Source: Ideonella sp. (lineage in GTDB: Bacteria; Pseudomonadota; Gammaproteobacteria; Burkholderiales; Burkholderiaceae_C). From it: 64,000 nt of DNA. Location: NCBI RefSeq assembly GCF_016702655.1, contig NZ_JADJDO010000002.1, positions 186,001 through 250,000 on the forward strand. The letters run 5' to 3'. Below the pieces are notes generated by a model. It saw only the letters and a program-made list of their open reading frames with translations. It was not told where the DNA came from and did not search any database. Every line of letters starts with the position of its first letter. The first letter of the stretch is position 1. Made by a program: the position numbers and the translations under genes. Below are positions 51,954 to 61,271 of the stretch, piece after piece.

Positions 51954-53585
51954 ATGAACGTCAATTCGCAAGGGTCCGGCGCGACGATCGCCGAATGGCA
52001 TCCGGAGGACGAATCCTTCTGGCAATCGACCGGCAGCCGGGTCGCCTACCGCAACCTCTGGATCTCGATCCCGGCGCTGCTGTGCGGCTTCGCGGTCTGG
52101 GGCATGTGGGGCATCATCACGGTGCAGATGCTCAACCTCGGCTTCCCGTTCACACAGGCCGAGCTGTTCACGCTGACCGCGATCGCCGGCATCTCGGGCG
52201 CGACGATGCGCATCCCGGCGTCGTTCCTGATCCGCCTCGCGGGCGGGCGCAACACCATCTTCCTCACGACCTCGATGCTGCTCGCGCCGGCCATCGGCAC
52301 CGGCATCGTGCTGCAGCACCCCGACTGGCCGCTGTGGAGCTTCCAACTGATGGCGCTGTGGTCGGGCGTCGGCGGCGGCAACTTCGCCAGTTCGATGTCC
52401 AACATCAGCGGCTTCTTCCCGAAGCGCCTGCAGGGCACGGCGCTCGGCCTGAATGCCGGTATCGGCAACTTCGGCGTGACCACGATGCAGATCGTGATCC
52501 CGCTCGTGATGACGGTGCCGCTGCTCGGCGCCTTCGGCGGCGACTCGATGACGCTCGTGAAGGACAGCGGCTGGATCCTCGGCAAGATCGCCGCCGGCAC
52601 GCCGACCTGGATCCAGAACGCCGGCTTCGCGTGGGTGCTTTCGCTGGTGCCGCTGTCCGCGCTGTGCTGGCTCGGGATGAACAACCTGAAGACGGTCTCG
52701 CCGCATACCGGCGGCACGATCGTCGCGTTCCTGAAGATCACCTACCTGTACACGATCGCCTTCGTGCCGGCGATCTTCATGCTCTGGCTGTACCTGCCCG
52801 CGCCGACCGGCCTCGGGGTGCTGAGCATGTGGGTCGCGATCCCGCTCGACATCATCCTCGCGCTGACGGTGATGAAGCTCGCCGCCTTCGGCGACATGAA
52901 GGAAGGCGTGGCCAAGCAGTTCGCGATCTTCCGCGACAAGCACACCTGGTCGCTGACGGCGCTCTACATCGTGACCTTCGGCTCGTTCATCGGCTTCTCG
53001 ATGGTGCTGCCGCTGGCGATCACGGTCATCTTCGGCTTCCAGCACCTGCCCGACGCCAACGGCGTGCTGCAGCACACGTTGAAGAACCCGAACGCGCCCT
53101 CGGCGCTGACCTATGCCTGGATGGGGCCCTTCATCGGCGCCGCGGTGCGGCCTATCGGCGGCTGGATCTCCGACAAGCTCGGCGGCTCGATCGTCACCCA
53201 GGTGATCTCGGCGGTGATGGTCGTCGCGTCGGTCGCGGTGGGTTACGTGATGATGCAGGCCTATGGCTCGGCAACGCCGGAAGAGTACTTCCCGATGTTC
53301 CTGGGCCTGTTCATGGTGCTGTTCTTCGCCAGCGGCATCGGCAACGGGTCGACCTTCCGTACCATCGGCGTGATCTTCGACCGCTCCCAGGCCGGCCCGG
53401 TGCTGGGCTGGACCTCGGCCGTGGCCGCCTATGGCGCCTTCGTCGCGCCGGTCGTGATCGGTGAGCAGATCAAGGCCGGCACGCCGCAACTGGCGATGTA
53501 CGGCTTTGCGGTGTTCTATGCTTTGTGTCTTGTCCTGAACTGGTGGTTCTACCTGCGCACGAACGCGTACGTGAAGAACCCCTGA
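51954..53585 (+). CDS. narK2: Nitrate/nitrite transporter, NarK2 type
   Basis: 543 residues. Twelve helices with the nitrate signatures ATMRIPASFLIRLAGGRN (substrate arginine), GGGNFASSMSNISGFFP and, in the second half, GAAVRPIGGWISDKLGGS and GIGNGSTFRTIGVIF. NarK2-type proteins usually exchange nitrate for nitrite. The pair NarK1 plus NarK2 lets cells import nitrate both before and during nitrate respiration. Spaced 25 bp before narG. Confidence 0.92.
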   Translation: MNVNSQGSGATIAEWHPEDESFWQSTGSRVAYRNLWISIPALLCGFAVWGMWGIITVQMLNLGFPFTQAELFTLTAIAGISGATMRIPASFLIRLAGGRNTIFLTTSMLLAPAIGTGIVLQHPDWPLWSFQLMALWSGVGGGNFASSMSNISGFFPKRLQGTALGLNAGIGNFGVTTMQIVIPLVMTVPLLGAFGGDSMTLVKDSGWILGKIAAGTPTWIQNAGFAWVLSLVPLSALCWLGMNNLKTVSPHTGGTIVAFLKITYLYTIAFVPAIFMLWLYLPAPTGLGVLSMWVAIPLDIILALTVMKLAAFGDMKEGVAKQFAIFRDKHTWSLTALYIVTFGSFIGFSMVLPLAITVIFGFQHLPDANGVLQHTLKNPNAPSALTYAWMGPFIGAAVRPIGGWISDKLGGSIVTQVISAVMVVASVAVGYVMMQAYGSATPEEYFPMFLGLFMVLFFASGIGNGSTFRTIGVIFDRSQAGPVLGWTSAVAAYGAFVAPVVIGEQIKAGTPQLAMYGFAVFYALCLVLNWWFYLRTNAYVKNP

Positions 53586-53610
53586 TCGCCGTCTTCTCCG
53601 GAGCCACACC

Positions 53611-56600
53611 ATGAGTCACTTCCTCGACCGCCTGCAGTATTTCTCGACCCCGCGCGAGAGCTTCTCCGGCGACCACGGCGTCACCACCGGCGAAGACCGG
53701 ACCTGGGAGGACGCGTATCGCAACCGCTGGGCGCACGACAAGATCGTGCGCTCGACCCACGGCGTGAACTGCACGGGCTCGTGCTCGTGGAAGATCTACG
53801 TCAAGGGCGGCATCGTCACCTGGGAGACGCAGCAGACCGACTACCCGCGCACGCGCTGGGACCTGCCCAACCACGAGCCGCGCGGCTGCGCGCGCGGCGC
53901 GAGCTACAGCTGGTACCTCTACAGCGCGAACCGGGTCAAGTACCCGCTCGTGCGCGGGCGCCTGCTCAAGAGCTGGCGCGAGGCACGCCTGGCGCACGAT
54001 CCGGTCGACGCATGGGCGGCTATCGTCGAGAACGAGGCCAAGCGGCGCGACTACCAGAAGGTGCGCGGCCTGGGCGGCATGGTGCGTTCGAGCTGGGACG
54101 AGGTCAACGAACTGATCGCCGCGGCCAACGTCTACACGATCAAGAAGCACGGCCCGGACCGCGTGGTCGGCTTCTCGCCGATCCCGGCGATGTCGATGGT
54201 CAGCTACGCCGCCGGCAGCCGCTACCTGAGCCTGATCGGCGGCGTCTGCATGAGCTTCTACGACTGGTACTGCGACCTGCCGCCGTCCAGCCCGCAGGTC
54301 TGGGGCGAGCAGACCGACGTGCCCGAGTCGGCCGACTGGTACAACTCGAGCTTCATCATCGCCTGGGGTTCCAACGTCCCGCAGACGCGCACCCCCGACG
54401 CGCACTTCTTCACCGAGGTGCGCTACAAGGGCACGAAGACGGTCGCGGTCACGCCCGACTACTCCGAAGTCGCCAAGCTCGCCGACATCTGGATGAAGCC
54501 CAAACAGGGCACCGACGCGGCGGTCGCGATGGCGATGGGCCATGTGATCCTGAAGGACTTCTACTTCCCCGCGAGCGGCGAGCGCAGCGCGTACTTCGAC
54601 GACTACGTGCGCCGCTACACCGACATGCCGATGCTGGTGATGCTGAAGGAACATCAGCTCGCGAGCGGCGAGAAGGTGATGGTTCCCGACCGCTACCTGC
54701 GCGCGTCGGACTTCAACGGCAAGCTCGGCGCCGCCAACAACCCCGAGTGGAAGACGGTCGCCTTCGACGAGCAGGGCAAGGTCGTGCTCCCGAACGGCGC
54801 GATCGGATTCCGCTGGGGACCGGACGGCCGCGCCGACGAGGGCCAGTGGAACCTCGAGGCCAAGGAGGCGCGCCACGGCAACGCGGTCAAGTTGAAGCTC
54901 TCGCTGCTCGAAGGTGCGAGCGCGAGCGGCGAGACGGCCAAGGTCGGCTTCCCGTATTTCGGCGGCATCCAGAACGAGCACTTCCCGCACAACGAGCAGA
55001 GCGACGTGCTGGTGCGCACCGTGCCCGTGCAGACGATCTCGCTCGGCAAGGAGGGCGACAAGCGCGAGGCGCTCGTGGCCACGGTGTTCGACCTGCAGGT
55101 GGCCAACTACGGCGTCGCGCGCGGCCTGCCCGGCGAGTTCGCGGCGAAGGACTTCGACGACGACACGCCCTACACGCCGGCCTGGCAGGAGCGCATCACC
55201 GGCACGCCGCGCGCGCAGCTGATCGCGGTCGCGCGCCAGTTCGCCGAGAACGCGCACAAGACCGAGGGCCGCTCGATGGTCATCATCGGCGCGGCGATGA
55301 ACCACTGGTACCACTGCGACATGAACTATCGCGGTGTGATCAACATGCTGATGCTGTGCGGCTGCGTGGGCAAGAGCGGCGGCGGCTGGTCGCACTACGT
55401 GGGCCAGGAGAAGCTGCGCCCGCAGACCGGCTGGACGGCGCTCGCGTTCGCGCTCGACTGGATCCGCCCGCCGCGCCAGCAGAACGGCACCAGCTTCTTC
55501 TACGCCCACACCGACCAGTGGCGCTACGAGAAGCTCGGCATGGACGAGGTGCTCTCGCCGCTCGCCGACAAGAAGCAGTACGCCGGCAGCATGATCGACT
55601 ACAACGTGCGCGCCGAGCGCATGGGCTGGCTGCCGTCGGCGCCGCAGTTGCAGACGAATCCGCTGCAAGTGGTGCGCGACGCCGCTGCGGCCGGCATCGA
55701 CGCCAAGGACTACGCGGTCAGGTCGCTGAAGGACGGCTCGCTCAAGATGAGCTGCAACGACCCCGACCATCCGGACAACTGGCCGCGCAACATGTTCGTC
55801 TGGCGCTCCAACCTGCTCGGCTCGTCGGGCAAGGGGCATGAATACTTCCTCAAGCACCTGCTCGGCACCAGCAACGGCGTGCAGGGCAAGGACCTGGGTG
55901 CCGAAGAGGCGAAACCCACGGAAGTCGTCTGGCACGACAAGGCGCCGGAGGGCAAGCTCGACCTGCTCGTGACGCTCGACTTCCGCATGAGCACGACCTG
56001 CCTGTACTCCGACATCGTGCTGCCGACCGCGACCTGGTACGAGAAGAACGACCTCAACACGAGCGACATGCACCCCTTCATCCACCCGCTGTCGGCGGCG
56101 GTGGACCCGGCCTGGCAATCGCGCAGCGACTGGGAGATCTACAAGGGCTTCGCGAAGAAGTTCTCCGAGGTCTGCGTCGGACACCTCGGCGTCGAGCGCG
56201 AGCTCGTGCTGACGCCGCTGATGCACGACAGCCCGGGCGAGCTCGCGCAGGCGCTCGACGTCAAGGACTGGAAGCGCGGCGAGTGCGACCTGATTCCCGG
56301 CAAGACGGCGCCCGCGATGGCCGTCGTCGAGCGCGACTACCCGAATGTGTTCAAGCGCTTCACCGCGCTCGGGCCGCTGATGGCCAAGGTCGGCAACGGC
56401 GGCAAGGGGATCGCGTGGAACACGCAGACCGAGGTGCGCCAGCTCGGCGAGCTTTCGGGCCTCGTCACCGCCGAGGGCGTGACCAAGGGCATGCCCCGGA
56501 TCGAGAGCGACATCGACGCCTGCGAGGTCATCCTGCAACTCGCCCCCGAGACCAACGGGCATGTCGCGGTCAAGGCCTGGGAGGCGCTCGGCAAGCAGAC

Positions 56601-57426
56601 CGGCATCGACCATACCCACCTCGCGCTGCACCGCGAGGACGAGAAGATCCGCTACCGCGACGTGCAGGCGCAGCCGAGGAAGATCATCTCCTCGCCGACC
56701 TGGAGCGGCATCGAGTCGGAAACCGTCTCGTACAACGCCGGCTACACCAACGTGCACGAACTGATCCCCTGGCGCACGCTGACCGGGCGCCAGCAGTTCT
56801 ACATGGACCACCCGTGGATGATCGCCTTCGGCGAGGGCTTCACGAGCTACCGCCCGCCGGTGGACCTGAAGACGACCGCGCGCATGGCGGGCATCAAGCC
56901 CAACGGCAACCCCGAGATCGCGCTCAACTTCATCACGCCGCACCAGAAGTGGGGCATCCACTCGACCTACACCGACAACCTGCTGATGCTCACGCTGAGC
57001 CGCGGCGGGCCCTGCGTGTGGATGAGCGAGGACGACGCGCGCCGCGCCGGCATCGTCGACAACGACTGGATCGAGCTGTTCAACGTCAACGGCGCGATCG
57101 CCGCGCGCGCGGTCGTCAGCCAGCGCGTCAACCCGGGCATGGTGCTGATGTACCACGCCCAGGAGAAGATCGTGAACACGCCGGGGTCGGAGATCACCGG
57201 CGTGCGCGGCGGCATCCACAACTCGGTGACGCGCGTCGTGCTGAAACCCACCCACATGATCGGCGGCTACGCGCAGTTCGCCTACGGTTTCAATTACTAC
57301 GGGACCATAGGCACGAACCGCGACGAGTTCGTGCTCGTGCGCAAGATGACCAAGGTCGACTGGCTGGATACCCCGGTTGCGGATGAACTCGTCAAGCCTG
57401 TGCAGGCGCAAGGAGAAGTGGCATGA
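53611..57426 (+). CDS. narG: Respiratory nitrate reductase, alpha subunit (NarG)
   Basis: 1271 residues, a normal NarG length. Near the N-terminus is the unusual iron-sulfur ligand set H50, C54 and C58 (STHGVNCTGSCSW), followed by WETQQTDYP. The molybdenum site region has the aspartate in YCDLPPSSPQVWGEQTDVPE. It reduces nitrate to nitrite on the cytoplasmic face of the membrane with bis-MGD cofactor. No twin-arginine signal is seen, as expected for a membrane-bound Nar. Overlaps narH by four bases. Confidence 0.97.
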   Translation: MSHFLDRLQYFSTPRESFSGDHGVTTGEDRTWEDAYRNRWAHDKIVRSTHGVNCTGSCSWKIYVKGGIVTWETQQTDYPRTRWDLPNHEPRGCARGASYSWYLYSANRVKYPLVRGRLLKSWREARLAHDPVDAWAAIVENEAKRRDYQKVRGLGGMVRSSWDEVNELIAAANVYTIKKHGPDRVVGFSPIPAMSMVSYAAGSRYLSLIGGVCMSFYDWYCDLPPSSPQVWGEQTDVPESADWYNSSFIIAWGSNVPQTRTPDAHFFTEVRYKGTKTVAVTPDYSEVAKLADIWMKPKQGTDAAVAMAMGHVILKDFYFPASGERSAYFDDYVRRYTDMPMLVMLKEHQLASGEKVMVPDRYLRASDFNGKLGAANNPEWKTVAFDEQGKVVLPNGAIGFRWGPDGRADEGQWNLEAKEARHGNAVKLKLSLLEGASASGETAKVGFPYFGGIQNEHFPHNEQSDVLVRTVPVQTISLGKEGDKREALVATVFDLQVANYGVARGLPGEFAAKDFDDDTPYTPAWQERITGTPRAQLIAVARQFAENAHKTEGRSMVIIGAAMNHWYHCDMNYRGVINMLMLCGCVGKSGGGWSHYVGQEKLRPQTGWTALAFALDWIRPPRQQNGTSFFYAHTDQWRYEKLGMDEVLSPLADKKQYAGSMIDYNVRAERMGWLPSAPQLQTNPLQVVRDAAAAGIDAKDYAVRSLKDGSLKMSCNDPDHPDNWPRNMFVWRSNLLGSSGKGHEYFLKHLLGTSNGVQGKDLGAEEAKPTEVVWHDKAPEGKLDLLVTLDFRMSTTCLYSDIVLPTATWYEKNDLNTSDMHPFIHPLSAAVDPAWQSRSDWEIYKGFAKKFSEVCVGHLGVERELVLTPLMHDSPGELAQALDVKDWKRGECDLIPGKTAPAMAVVERDYPNVFKRFTALGPLMAKVGNGGKGIAWNTQTEVRQLGELSGLVTAEGVTKGMPRIESDIDACEVILQLAPETNGHVAVKAWEALGKQTGIDHTHLALHREDEKIRYRDVQAQPRKIISSPTWSGIESETVSYNAGYTNVHELIPWRTLTGRQQFYMDHPWMIAFGEGFTSYRPPVDLKTTARMAGIKPNGNPEIALNFITPHQKWGIHSTYTDNLLMLTLSRGGPCVWMSEDDARRAGIVDNDWIELFNVNGAIAARAVVSQRVNPGMVLMYHAQEKIVNTPGSEITGVRGGIHNSVTRVVLKPTHMIGGYAQFAYGFNYYGTIGTNRDEFVLVRKMTKVDWLDTPVADELVKPVQAQGEVA

Positions 57427-58946
57427 AGATCAGAGCCCAGATCGGCATGGTGCTCAATCTCGACAAGTGCATCGGCTGCCACACCTGCTCGGTGACGTGC
57501 AAGAACGTCTGGACCAGCCGGCCGGGCATGGAGTACGCCTGGTTCAACAACGTCGAGACCAAGCCCGGCATCGGCTACCCCAAGGAGTGGGAGAACCAGG
57601 ACAAGTGGAACGGCGGCTGGGTACGCAAGGCGGGCGGCGCGATCGAGCCGCGCCAGGGGGCGAAGTGGAAGCTCCTGATGCGCATCTTCGCCAATCCCAA
57701 CCTGCCCGAGATCGACGACTACTACGAGCCCTTCACCTTCGACTACCAGCACCTGCAGGCGGCGCCCGAGATGCGCGCCTCGCCGACGGCACGCCCGCGC
57801 AGCCTGATCACCGGCAAGCAGATGGACAAGGTGGTGTGGGGCCCGAACTGGGAAGAGATCCTCGGCGGCGAGTTCGCCAAGCGCAGCAAGGACAAGAACT
57901 TCGACGACATCCAGAAGGAGATGTACGGCCAGTTCGAGAACACCTTCATGATGTACCTGCCCCGCCTCTGCGAGCACTGCCTGAACCCGGCCTGCGTCGC
58001 GTCGTGCCCGTCGGGTTCGATCTACAAGCGCGAGGAAGACGGCATCGTCCTGATCGACCAGGACAAGTGCCGCGGCTGGCGCATGTGCGTCTCGGGCTGC
58101 CCGTACAAGAAGATCTACTACAACTGGAAGAGCGGCAAGGCCGAGAAGTGCATCTTCTGCTACCCGCGCATCGAGGCCGGCCAGCCGACGGTGTGCTCCG
58201 AGACCTGCGTCGGGCGCATCCGCTACCTGGGCGTGCTGCTCTACGACGCCGATCGCATCCAGCAGGCGGCGAGCGTGGAGCACGACCGCGACCTGTACCA
58301 GGCGCAGCTCGACATCTTCCTCGACCCCAACGACCCGAAGGTGATCGCCCAGGCGCAGGCCGACGGCATCCCCGACAAGTGGATGGAGGCGGCGCGCAAC
58401 TCGCCCGTCTACAAGATGGCCGTGCAGTGGAAGGTCGCACTGCCGCTGCACCCCGAGTACCGCACGCTGCCGATGGTCTGGTACATCCCGCCGCTGTCGC
58501 CCATCACCTCGGCGGCCAACGCCGGGCAGATCGGTGTCAACGGCCAGATCCCGGACGTGAACCAGCTGCGCATCCCGGTCAAGTACCTCGCCAACCTGCT
58601 CACCGCGGGCGACACGGTGCCGGTCGTGCGTGCGCTCGAACGGATGCTCGCGATGCGCGCCTACCAGCGCGACAAGCACGTCGAGGGCAAGGCGAACCTG
58701 GCGGTGCTCGACCAGGTCGGCCTTGGCCAGCTCGAGGTCGAGGAGATGTACCAGACGATGGCGATCGCCAACTACGAAGACCGCTTCGTGATCCCGAGCA
58801 CGCACCGCGAGTACGCCGAGAACACCTTCAACGTGCGCGGCGGCTGCGGCTTCTCGTTCGGCAACGGCTGCTCCGAAGGCGTGGGCGAGACGAGCCTGTT
58901 CGGCAGCGAGAAGAAGCGCACGATCCCGATCCGGGCGGAGGTCTGA
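57423..58946 (+). CDS. narH: Respiratory nitrate reductase, beta subunit (NarH)
   Basis: 507 residues. Four iron-sulfur clusters are bound by cysteine groups: C16, C19, C22 and C26 in KCIGCHTCSVTCKN; CEHCLNPACVASCPSG near 184-196; CRGWRMCVSGCPYKK, where a tryptophan replaces one cysteine and makes the three-iron cluster; and CIFCYPRIEAGQPTVC. It passes electrons from NarI to NarG. Start overlaps the end of narG; narJ follows after 2 bp. Confidence 0.97.
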   Translation: MKIRAQIGMVLNLDKCIGCHTCSVTCKNVWTSRPGMEYAWFNNVETKPGIGYPKEWENQDKWNGGWVRKAGGAIEPRQGAKWKLLMRIFANPNLPEIDDYYEPFTFDYQHLQAAPEMRASPTARPRSLITGKQMDKVVWGPNWEEILGGEFAKRSKDKNFDDIQKEMYGQFENTFMMYLPRLCEHCLNPACVASCPSGSIYKREEDGIVLIDQDKCRGWRMCVSGCPYKKIYYNWKSGKAEKCIFCYPRIEAGQPTVCSETCVGRIRYLGVLLYDADRIQQAASVEHDRDLYQAQLDIFLDPNDPKVIAQAQADGIPDKWMEAARNSPVYKMAVQWKVALPLHPEYRTLPMVWYIPPLSPITSAANAGQIGVNGQIPDVNQLRIPVKYLANLLTAGDTVPVVRALERMLAMRAYQRDKHVEGKANLAVLDQVGLGQLEVEEMYQTMAIANYEDRFVIPSTHREYAENTFNVRGGCGFSFGNGCSEGVGETSLFGSEKKRTIPIRAEV

Positions 58947-58948
58947 GC

Positions 58949-59659
58949 ATGTTCGCACTCAACACACCCCGCCCGATGGCCAGGAGCCTGCGCGTGCTCG
59001 CGGCGCTGCTGTCCTACCCCGACGCTTCGCTGCGCGGCCATCTGGCCGAGATGCGTTCGCTGCTCGGCGGCGAGCGCGCGCTGGCCGACGCGCGGCTGGC
59101 CGAGATCGGCGCGCTGATCGACACGATAGAGCGTGCCGACCCGCTCGAGGCCGAGGCGGCGTATGTCGAGCTCTTCGACCGCGGCCGCTCGACCTCGCTG
59201 CACCTGTTCGAGCACGTGCACGGCGATTCGCGCGAACGCGGCCCGGCGATGATCGATCTCGGCCAGACCTACGCCCAGGCCGGCCTCGCGCTCGCCGATG
59301 GCGAACTGCCCGACTACCTGCCTGCGGTGCTCGAGTTCGCATCGACGCAGCCGCCCGTCGAGGCGAAGGCCTTCCTCGGCGAGATGGCGCACATCCTCAA
59401 CGCCCTGTTTGGCGCGCTGCGCGAGCGAGAAAGCCCCTACGCCAGCGTGCTCGGTGCGCTGCTCGACCTGGCCGGCGAGAAGGCGCAGCCAGTCGCGCCC
59501 AAGGCCGCCGCGGCCGAATCGCTCGACGAGAGCTGGGAAGAGCCGCTCGCCTTCGACGGCTGCAGCACGCAGGGCCAGGCCCGGCCCGGCCAGCCTCAAC
59601 CCATCCACGTGATCCGCAACGAGTCACGCCAGCCAGCCCAACCGGGAGCCCGCGCATGA
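58949..59659 (+). CDS. narJ: Nitrate reductase molybdenum-cofactor assembly chaperone (NarJ)
   Basis: 236 residues. It has the NarJ/TorD helical pattern, with LRVLAALLSYPDASLR near the start and YVELFDRGRSTSLHLFEHVH with GDSRERGPAMIDL, the signature of the family. It binds apo-NarG during cofactor insertion and is not part of the mature enzyme. The C-terminal 60 residues are proline/glutamine-rich and variable. Overlaps narI by four bases. Confidence 0.95.
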   Translation: MFALNTPRPMARSLRVLAALLSYPDASLRGHLAEMRSLLGGERALADARLAEIGALIDTIERADPLEAEAAYVELFDRGRSTSLHLFEHVHGDSRERGPAMIDLGQTYAQAGLALADGELPDYLPAVLEFASTQPPVEAKAFLGEMAHILNALFGALRERESPYASVLGALLDLAGEKAQPVAPKAAAAESLDESWEEPLAFDGCSTQGQARPGQPQPIHVIRNESRQPAQPGARA

Positions 59660-60402
59660 ACGCCGTCCAAGCCTACCTTCACAACTTCGCCTTCACGGTC
59701 TACCCCTACCTGTGCGGGGCCGTGTTCCTGATGGGCAGCCTGGCCCGCTTCGACCGCGACCAGTACACGTGGAAGAGCGACTCGTCGCAACTGCTGCGCA
59801 CCGGCACGCTGCGCTGGGGCAGCAACCTGTTCCACGGCGGCATCCTGTTCCTGTTCATGGGCCACCTGTTCGGGCAGCTCACGCCGCACTGGATGTACGA
59901 GCCCTTCATCAGCGCGCCGCAGAAGCAGCTGGTCGCGATCGTGGCCGGCGGCGTCGCCGGACTCGCCTGCTTCGTCGGGCTGACGCTGCTGCTGCACCGG
60001 CGCATCTTTGACCCGCGCATCCGCTTGACCAGCCACCGCACCGACATTGCGATTCTCGTCATCCTGTGGGTGCAGCTCAGTATCGGCCTGGCCACGCTGC
60101 CTACTTCGCTGCATCACGTCTCCGAACCGACGACGATGCTGCGCCTGGCCAGCTATCTGCAGGGCATCGCCACATTCCAGCCCGATGCCAGCCTGGTTAC
60201 CGGCATCGAGTGGCATTTCCAGGCCCATATGCTGCTGGGCATGACCATCTTCCTGCTGTTCCCGTTCAGCCGCCTGGTGCACGTGTGGAGCGGCTTCGCG
60301 ACCGTGGCCTATCTGTTCCGCTCGCCGCAGGTCGTGCGCAGCCGGCGCCTGAACGTTCCGCCTGGCCACAACCTGCCGCGCCAACCCGGCGCGAGCGTCT
60401 GA
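59656..60402 (+). CDS. narI: Respiratory nitrate reductase, gamma subunit (NarI)
   Basis: 248 residues with five membrane helices. Heme-ligating histidines are available in LFHGGILFLFMGHLFG and, near the C-terminus, WHFQAHMLLGMTIFLLFPFSRLVHVW. NarI oxidises quinol at the outer side and sends electrons through two b hemes to NarH, making a proton gradient. It ends the narKKGHJI block; a PpiC-like gene follows at 20 bp. Confidence 0.96.
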   Translation: MNAVQAYLHNFAFTVYPYLCGAVFLMGSLARFDRDQYTWKSDSSQLLRTGTLRWGSNLFHGGILFLFMGHLFGQLTPHWMYEPFISAPQKQLVAIVAGGVAGLACFVGLTLLLHRRIFDPRIRLTSHRTDIAILVILWVQLSIGLATLPTSLHHVSEPTTMLRLASYLQGIATFQPDASLVTGIEWHFQAHMLLGMTIFLLFPFSRLVHVWSGFATVAYLFRSPQVVRSRRLNVPPGHNLPRQPGASV

Positions 60403-60422
60403 CGCCGGGCGCAGGAGGTGCC

Positions 60423-61240
60423 ATGCTGATCGAGAAGGTCGATTTGAGCAACGCGGGCAACACGCCGGCTGTCGAGGTCGCGCGCGTCAACGGCGTGGCT
60501 TGAACCTCGCCGGCGACGATGCCGCGACGCCCGAGGTGCTGCGCCAGCGCGCCTGCACCGAACTGCTGCGCCAGGCGGCGCAGCGCGCCGGGCTGCTGGC
60601 TGCCGCCGACGAAGCGCCGCTCGACGGCGTGATCAGCGAAGCCGCGTCGCAGGCGATCGAAGACTGGCTGGCGCAGGAGATCAGCACGCCAGAGCCTTCG
60701 GACGAGGCCTGCAGGCGCTACTACGCTGCGCATCCGGCGCGCTTCAGGTCCGGCGAGCGCGCCAAGCTGCGCCACATCCTGTTCGCTGTCACGCCGGGTA
60801 GCGACGTCGTCGCACTGCGCGACCGCGCCGAGGCCTGCCTGCTCGACGTGCGCTGCCACGACGGCAGCGCCGGCGACGGCTTTGCAAAGGCTGCGCGCGA
60901 GTTGTCGAACTGCCCGAGCGGCGAGCAGGGCGGCGAACTCGGCTGGCTCGAGCCTGCCGATTGCGCGCCTGAGTTCGCGCGCGAAGTGTTCGGCGAGTTG
61001 CGCGAGGTGGGCGTGCTGCCGCGCCTGGTGCACAGCCGCTTCGGCCTGCACGTGGTCGAGGTGCTGGCGCGCGAGGGCGGCCAGGCGCAGCCCTTCGAGG
61101 CCGTGCGCGGCGCAGTCGCGATGGCGCTGCGCCAGCAGGCCTATGTGACGGCGCTGCGCCAGTTGCTGCAGGTCCTCGCCGGCGCGGCCGTGATCGAAGG
61201 CGTGGCGCTCGACGCTGCCGACAGCCCGCTCGTGCAGTAG
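60423..61240 (+). pseudogene. PpiC-type peptidyl-prolyl isomerase of the nar cluster, with a frameshift
   Basis: The likely start at 60423 gives 26 codons (ending VARVNGVA) before TGA at 60501-60503. In the next frame the protein goes on as LNLAGDDAATPEVLRQRACT through the parvulin domain (KLRHILFAVTPGSDVVALRD, GGELGWLEPADCAPEFAREV, SRFGLHVVEVLAREGG) to 61240. Inserting one T at 60499-60501 restores a single frame of about 272 residues. Translation from the TTG at 60500 alone is possible but lacks a ribosome site. Similar genes often follow narI and may help fold the reductase. One-base loss, natural or technical. Confidence 0.75.
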
Positions 61241-61271
61241 CGCGCGGCCGGCCCGGCGCTCGGAGTGCGCG

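Noticed and set aside
51906..53612. 568-codon frame antisense to narK2
   Set aside because: Arginine, histidine and aspartate-rich shadow of the real transporter gene.
53470..57411. A 1313-codon open frame antisense to narG
   Set aside because: High GC content makes long antisense frames common. The translation is low-complexity (V, H, R, A, D rich) and narG on the other strand has every expected motif.
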